In this document: piece by piece, positions 60,272-64,000 of the stretch
Layout of the letters: the number at the start of each line of letters is the position of its first letter
How positions within the stretch are numbered: position 1 is the first letter of the stretch
Assembly: GCF_044748305.1 (NCBI RefSeq)
Contig: NZ_JBIVFT010000001.1
Location: 186,001 to 250,000 of the forward strand
Direction: 5' to 3'
DNA: 64,000 nucleotides
Origin: Arthrobacter_E sp044748305
GTDB taxonomy: Bacteria > Actinomycetota > Actinomycetes > Actinomycetales > Micrococcaceae
Notes under the pieces: generated by a model
Databases searched by the model: none
What the model saw: the letters and a program-made list of their open reading frames with translations, nothing else
Told to the model about the DNA's origin: nothing
Made by a program: the position numbers and the translations under genes

Positions 60272-61494
60272 CGCACCCGGGGGAGAGGCTCCACCACGAT
60301 CACCACACGGTCCTGGCCGATCCTAGTCAGGACCAGTGTGGCGTGGCGGCCACCCTTCCGGGGTTTTCCGGGGAGGATCAGGCGGCGCAGTTCCTCCGGA
60401 GTGACCGCCGTGCCGCGCTTCTTGATGTCCACGCTGCTGAGGTCCTGTGCCTTGGCCCAGCTGCGGAGGGCCTTGACGTTGTAGGGCATCGTCTCCAGGA
60501 TCCGGTAGCTCCGGGCGAAGGGGCTCGCCAACGGCCCGGGGCTGCAGAGGTAGGCGATCTGTGGATCAAGGAAATGCGCGCCCAGTTCGACGGCCAGATC
60601 GGAGACCAGTCCCGCCCGGATGACCGCACCGTCCGGTTCGTGCAGATAGCCTTCCACGGGCCCAGTGACCGCCTCCGGGCTCTGTCCGAAGTCGGTCCCG
60701 GAGCTCAGCTCCAGGACCGCTTCTCCGTCCAGGAGCAAGGCGGAGCGACGCACTCCGGGACGCGCGAGTTCGTTGAACCACAGGGTGGCTTCCGTGACAT
60801 CGCCGTCCACGGAGACCCATTGGGCTTCGCAACCGCCCGGAATGGATTCGTGCGGCATGCCGGGACCGAACTTCACGCCGACGGCCTTCCCTGTCCCGGC
60901 CAGTGCCTCGACGAAGGACAGCGGTGGAGAGAAGGCCTCGGGATCCCAGAGCCTCGCCGACCCCGAGCTGGAGACCTCACGGCGCGCCGGGTCGAGCCAG
61001 ACGCCGTCGTAGTCCTCCAGGTTCACGGTGGTTGCGTCCGTGTGGAGGACACGCGCCTCGGGGAACGGGCGCAGATTGACGGCGGCGCACGCCGCGGTCT
61101 CCTCATCGCGTTCGACGGCGGTGACGGCCAGGTCGAGTGAGGCAAGGGCCAGTGAGTCGGCACCGAGGCCGCACCCCAGGTCCGCCACCGAGTGCACCCC
61201 GGCCTGGCGGTAGCGCCCGGCGTGATGGGCCGCGACGGTCAGCCGGGTGGCCTGTTCCAGGCCGGCCTCCGTTAAGAGCATGTCCTGGGCGAAACGGCCG
61301 AACTTGGCCGTGGCCTTGGCGCGCAAGCGGCTCTGGGTGAGCAGAGCCGAGATCAGCGAGGGATCGTGCCCCTCTTTGCGCAGGCGCAGATTCAGCTGGA
61401 GGGAGTCCTTCTCCGAATACGGCGGCAGGGAGTTCAGCAGAGCGAAGGCGTCGGCGTTCAGAAGCGGGGCGATCAGGCCGGCGGGGGAAGGCAT
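60268..61494 (-). CDS. class I SAM-dependent methyltransferase with THUMP-like domain
   Basis: 408 residues from ATG 61494. The SAM-binding strand is VADLGCGLGADSLALAS, followed by VTAVERDEETAACAAVNL and the motif VWLDPARR. The C-terminal part (SSVDIKKRG, PGKPRKGGRHATLVLTRIG) is the THUMP-like region. Probably methylates RNA; target unknown. TAGGCT (61507-61502, minus strand) is 7 bases before the ATG, so leaderless. Divergent from the small membrane protein. Confidence 0.88.
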   Translation of the reverse strand: MPSPAGLIAPLLNADAFALLNSLPPYSEKDSLQLNLRLRKEGHDPSLISALLTQSRLRAKATAKFGRFAQDMLLTEAGLEQATRLTVAAHHAGRYRQAGVHSVADLGCGLGADSLALASLDLAVTAVERDEETAACAAVNLRPFPEARVLHTDATTVNLEDYDGVWLDPARREVSSSGSARLWDPEAFSPPLSFVEALAGTGKAVGVKFGPGMPHESIPGGCEAQWVSVDGDVTEATLWFNELARPGVRRSALLLDGEAVLELSSGTDFGQSPEAVTGPVEGYLHEPDGAVIRAGLVSDLAVELGAHFLDPQIAYLCSPGPLASPFARSYRILETMPYNVKALRSWAKAQDLSSVDIKKRGTAVTPEELRRLILPGKPRKGGRHATLVLTRIGQDRVVIVVEPLPRVR

Positions 61495-61562
61495 GCTCCC
61501 AAGCCTACGAGCTTTGCTCCGGCGGATCGGTCCACAGCTTGCCGCACCGGTACGCTGGAAAC

Positions 61563-61943
61563 ATGAGTGCGAACAAGCCTGCCCGGTCCGCATCGAGCAC
61601 CCGGAAGGTCTTCGTCGCTCTCCTGGGCGAGTATTCCAAAGCCCTCCTGGTGGTCGGGACCGTGGTCCTTCTGGTGGCGCTCGCCGTGCTCGGTGTTCTC
61701 TGGATCCTGGACACCTTCAACGCCGCGGTCTATTCGGTGGACGGCAAGAGCATCAGCGATGCGACGGACGAGGCCAGAGCACTGCGCGACACCTATGCTC
61801 CTGCCCGTGCCGGCTCGGTGGTGGTCCTGATCTTCGCGGCGGTCTTCATGGTGCTGGGCGGTGCGGGCCTCTATCTGAACCGCGGAGCCAGAGCGGCGCA
61901 GCCGGACGACGGTGAACTCGGCGTCGACGACATGTTCGGCTGA
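61563..61943 (+). CDS. small membrane protein of unknown function
   Basis: 126 residues from ATG 61563; TACGCT (61551-61556) is 6 bases upstream and no ribosome site exists. Two hydrophobic spans (about 29-50 and 84-105) flank a ~35-residue outer loop; the C-terminal tail is acidic (DDGELGVDDMFG). I do not recognise the family. Divergent from the methyltransferase, upstream of groES with a separate promoter between. Confidence 0.8.
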   Translation: MSANKPARSASSTRKVFVALLGEYSKALLVVGTVVLLVALAVLGVLWILDTFNAAVYSVDGKSISDATDEARALRDTYAPARAGSVVVLIFAAVFMVLGGAGLYLNRGARAAQPDDGELGVDDMFG

Positions 61944-62024
61944 ACCCGCTCCACCTGACGCGCCGAGCAGACGGGCGGACGACGCCGGACACCGCGGTCC
62001 TGTGTGTTCACCCGTGACGAATGC

Positions 62025-62051
62025 TTGGCACTCGCCTTGACCGAGTGCTAA
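62025..62051 (+). promoter_or_regulatory. CIRCE element 1 (HrcA operator)
   Basis: TTGGCACTC-N9-GAGTGCTAA matches the CIRCE consensus at 17 of 18 positions. It overlaps the groES -35 (TTGACC, 62037-62042). Confidence 0.92.
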
Positions 62052-62065
62052 CCCGCCCCTACAGT
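62037..62065 (+). promoter_or_regulatory. groES-groEL promoter
   Basis: -35 TTGACC (62037-62042) and -10 TACAGT (62060-62065) with 17-base spacing. The expected RNA start (~62072) lies in CIRCE 2. Confidence 0.8.
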
Positions 62066-62070
62066 TTCTA

Positions 62071-62097
62071 TTAGCACTCGAACCCCTCGGGTGCTAA
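62071..62097 (+). promoter_or_regulatory. CIRCE element 2 (HrcA operator)
   Basis: TTAGCACTC-N9-GGGTGCTAA matches CIRCE at 17 of 18 positions. It overlaps the transcription start, 46 bases downstream of element 1. Confidence 0.92.
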
Positions 62098-62181
62098 GCC
62101 CAAGGTTGCTGCCGGCACCCGCGACGACGGTTTGCTCCCAGGCTGAAGACTTAAGAAATCTCATGAAAAGGAGAGAGCCGA

Positions 62182-62478
62182 GTGTCGGTCTCCATCAAGC
62201 CTCTTGAGGATCGTATTGTCATCCGCCAGCTCGCCGCAGAGGTGACCACCGCCTCCGGCCTGGTCATCCCGGACTCCGCACAGGAGAAGCCGCAGGAGGG
62301 CGAAGTCGTCGCCGTCGGTCCCGGCCGCGTCGACGACAACGGCAACCGTGTGCCGATCGATGTCGCTGTGGGCGACGTCGTCCTGTACTCCAAGTACGGC
62401 GGCACCGAGGTCAAGGCCGGCGGTGAGGAGTACCTCGTGCTCTCCTCCCGCGATGTCCTGGCGATCATCGTCAAGTAA
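62182..62478 (+). CDS. groES: co-chaperonin GroES
   Basis: 98 residues from GTG 62182 with AAAAGGAGAG upstream. SIKPLEDRIVIRQL, the mobile loop (TTASGLVIPDSAQEKPQEG) and SRDVLAII near the end are typical. Caps the GroEL chamber. Transcribed with groEL from a promoter with two CIRCE sites, so HrcA-repressed and heat-inducible by family knowledge. Confidence 0.97.
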   Translation: MSVSIKPLEDRIVIRQLAAEVTTASGLVIPDSAQEKPQEGEVVAVGPGRVDDNGNRVPIDVAVGDVVLYSKYGGTEVKAGGEEYLVLSSRDVLAIIVK

Positions 62479-62502
62479 CGCCCCTACAGCTCATGTAGCG
62501 CA

Positions 62503-62560
62503 GATCCCCGCACCGGGCCGGGTGCCCGGCCCGTCCGGCCCAGGCTCCGGTGCGGGGATC
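62503..62560 (+). repeat. hairpin between groES and groEL
   Basis: GATCCCCGCACCGG (62503-62516) pairs perfectly with CCGGTGCGGGGATC (62547-62560); GGCCGGG/CCCGGCC-type pairing inside strengthens it. It could be an attenuator or RNA-processing site that sets the GroES:GroEL ratio. Confidence 0.7.
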
Positions 62561-62579
62561 CGCTGTTGAAAGGACACAC

Positions 62580-64000
62580 ATGGCAAAGCAACTTGCCTTC
62601 GACGATGCCGCCCGCCGCGCGCTGGAAGCCGGCATCGACAAGCTGGCCAACACGGTCAAGGTCACCCTCGGTCCGCGTGGCCGGAACGTCGTGCTCGACA
62701 AGAAGTGGGGTGCTCCCACCATCACCAACGATGGCGTGACCATCGCCCGTGAAGTCGAACTCGACGATCCGTATGAGAACCTCGGCGCGCAGCTGGCCAA
62801 GGAAGTCGCCACGAAGACCAACGATGTGGCGGGCGACGGCACCACGACGGCGACCGTGCTGGCCCAGGCCTTCGTGAAGGAGGGTCTGCGCAACGTGGCC
62901 GCGGGTGCTGCCCCCGGCGAGATCAAGCGAGGCATCGAGGCCGCTGTCGAGGCGGTGGCTGACCGTCTGCTGGAGAATGCCCGCGAGGTGGAAGGCAACC
63001 ACGTGGCCAACGTGGCCGCCATCTCCGCACAGTCCGAGGAGATCGGCGAGCTGCTCGCCGAGGCTTTCGGCAAGGTCGGCAAGGATGGTGTCATCACCAT
63101 CGAGGAATCCTCCACCACCCAGACCGAACTGGTCCTCACCGAGGGCATGCAGTTCGACAAGGGCTTCCTGTCCCCGTACTTCATCACGGACCAGGACCGC
63201 CAGGAGGCCGTCCTGGAGGACGCCTTCATCCTGATCAACCAGGGCAAGATCTCCAACCTCCAGGAGCTGCTGCCGCTGCTGGAGAAGACCCTGCAGGCCA
63301 GCAAGCCGCTGTTCGTGATCGCCGAGGACGTGGACGGCGAGGCGCTGTCCACCCTGATCGTGAACCGTCTGCGCGGCACCCTGAACGTCGTGGCCGTCAA
63401 GGCTCCCGGCTTCGGAGACCGCCGCAAGGCCATGCTGCAGGACATCGCGATCCTCACGGGTGCACAGGTCATCTCCCCGGAGCTGGGCCTCAGCCTGGAC
63501 CAGGTTGGCCTCGAGGTGCTCGGCACCGCGCGTCGCATCACCGTCACCAAGGATTCGACCACGGTGGTCGACGGCGCAGGTACGACTGAGGACGTCGCCT
63601 CCCGCGTGGCTCAGCTGCGCGCCGAGCTGGAGCGCACCGATTCCGAGTGGGATCGCGAGAAGCTCCAGGAGCGTCTGGCCAAGCTGGCCGGCGGCATCGG
63701 TGTCATCAAGGTCGGCGCCGCAACCGAGGTGGAGCTCAAGGAGAAGAAGCACCGCATCGAGGACGCCGTGTCCTCCACGCGTGCCGCTCTCGAAGAGGGC
63801 ATCGTCTCCGGCGGTGGTTCCGCTCTGATCCACGCCCTCAAGGCGCTGGATGAGAGCCCGGCGGTCGCAGCTCTGGAAGGTGACGCGGCGGCTGCCGTCG
63901 GCATCGTCCGCCGCGCCCTGGCCCAGCCGCTGCGCTGGATCGCGCAGAACGCGGGCTTCGACGGCTTCGTGGTGGTTTCCAAGGTCTCCGAGCTGGAGAA
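62580..64000 (+). CDS. groEL: chaperonin GroEL, 5' part (cut by window end)
   Basis: 473 codons of about 540 are visible from ATG 62580 (GAAAGGACAC upstream). MAKQLAFDDAARRALEAGIDKLA, VTLGPRGRNVVLDKKWG, the ATP motif NDVAGDGTTTATVLAQ and EEGIVSGGGSALIHA identify group I chaperonin. The C-terminal end, including any GGM or His-rich tail that would tell the main copy from a paralogue, lies outside the window. Confidence 0.97.
   Translation, partial: MAKQLAFDDAARRALEAGIDKLANTVKVTLGPRGRNVVLDKKWGAPTITNDGVTIAREVELDDPYENLGAQLAKEVATKTNDVAGDGTTTATVLAQAFVKEGLRNVAAGAAPGEIKRGIEAAVEAVADRLLENAREVEGNHVANVAAISAQSEEIGELLAEAFGKVGKDGVITIEESSTTQTELVLTEGMQFDKGFLSPYFITDQDRQEAVLEDAFILINQGKISNLQELLPLLEKTLQASKPLFVIAEDVDGEALSTLIVNRLRGTLNVVAVKAPGFGDRRKAMLQDIAILTGAQVISPELGLSLDQVGLEVLGTARRITVTKDSTTVVDGAGTTEDVASRVAQLRAELERTDSEWDREKLQERLAKLAGGIGVIKVGAATEVELKEKKHRIEDAVSSTRAALEEGIVSGGGSALIHALKALDESPAVAALEGDAAAAVGIVRRALAQPLRWIAQNAGFDGFVVVSKVSELE

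Noticed and set aside
62484..63833. A 449-codon minus-strand frame opposite groEL
   Set aside because: Shadow of groEL; also runs through the groES-groEL hairpin and lacks any motif.

Overview
The window is high-GC actinobacterial DNA, most like Arthrobacter or a close relative in the Micrococcaceae. This rests on the protein sequences, mycothiol genes (ino1, mshA), many GTG/TTG starts, TANNNT -10 boxes placed directly before start codons, and a GH85 endoglycosidase of the Endo-A type known from Arthrobacter. No tRNA, rRNA, CRISPR array, insertion sequence or prophage gene was found.

Layout. 1-2614: end of the S10 ribosomal operon (rplB tail to rpsQ). 2861-5143: a UvrA-like double ABC ATPase sits between the S10 and spc operons. 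5448-12563: spc operon (rplN to rplO), then secY, adk, map. 12662-27122: an accessory island separates map from infA. It holds (a) an amidohydrolase, a GntR/FCD regulator and a translationally coupled operon with a peptide-type ABC importer flanked by two paralogous sugar-isomerase-like TIM barrels, (b) a CUT1 sugar importer without ATPase, (c) a P1-family peptidase. 27355-34383: infA, rpmJ, rpsM, rpsK, rpoA, rplQ, truA, rplM, rpsI, glmM. 34464-54029: housekeeping genes for cell wall, cofactors, glycogen, mycothiol and t6A (mscL, vanY-like, coaA, glmS, acpS, nnr, glgX, aldo/keto reductase, ino1, UDG-like protein, DUF3100-like membrane protein, mshA, alr, tsaE-tsaB-rimI-tsaD). 54116-61943: TfoX-like, GCS2 ligase, a Zur-box unit (COG0523 protein plus zinc-free L36), an SDHL-type dehydrogenase, a secreted GH85 enzyme, a methyltransferase and a small membrane protein. 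62025-64000: CIRCE-controlled groES and the start of groEL (cut by the window edge).

How genes connect. glmM and glmS feed UDP-GlcNAc and the wall together with alr and the vanY-like peptidase; ino1 and mshA make the first mycothiol intermediates; tsaE/tsaB/rimI/tsaD is the tRNA t6A and ribosomal acetylation block. A zinc-binding L36 (27635) and a cysteine-free L36 (57021) both lie here, the second behind a Zur box, the usual arrangement for sparing zinc when it is scarce.

Most unusual observations: a family of very long, near-perfect intergenic hairpins (26 to 38 bp stems), three of which share a CGCGAAGTNACAG core whose variable positions change together on both arms; at least a dozen genes that look leaderless; an uncharacterised catabolic cluster with a palindromic operator inside a leaderless promoter and an amidohydrolase lacking the HxH metal motif; a divergent uracil-DNA-glycosylase-like domain on a long disordered acidic arm; and a paired operator in front of a DUF3100-like membrane protein.
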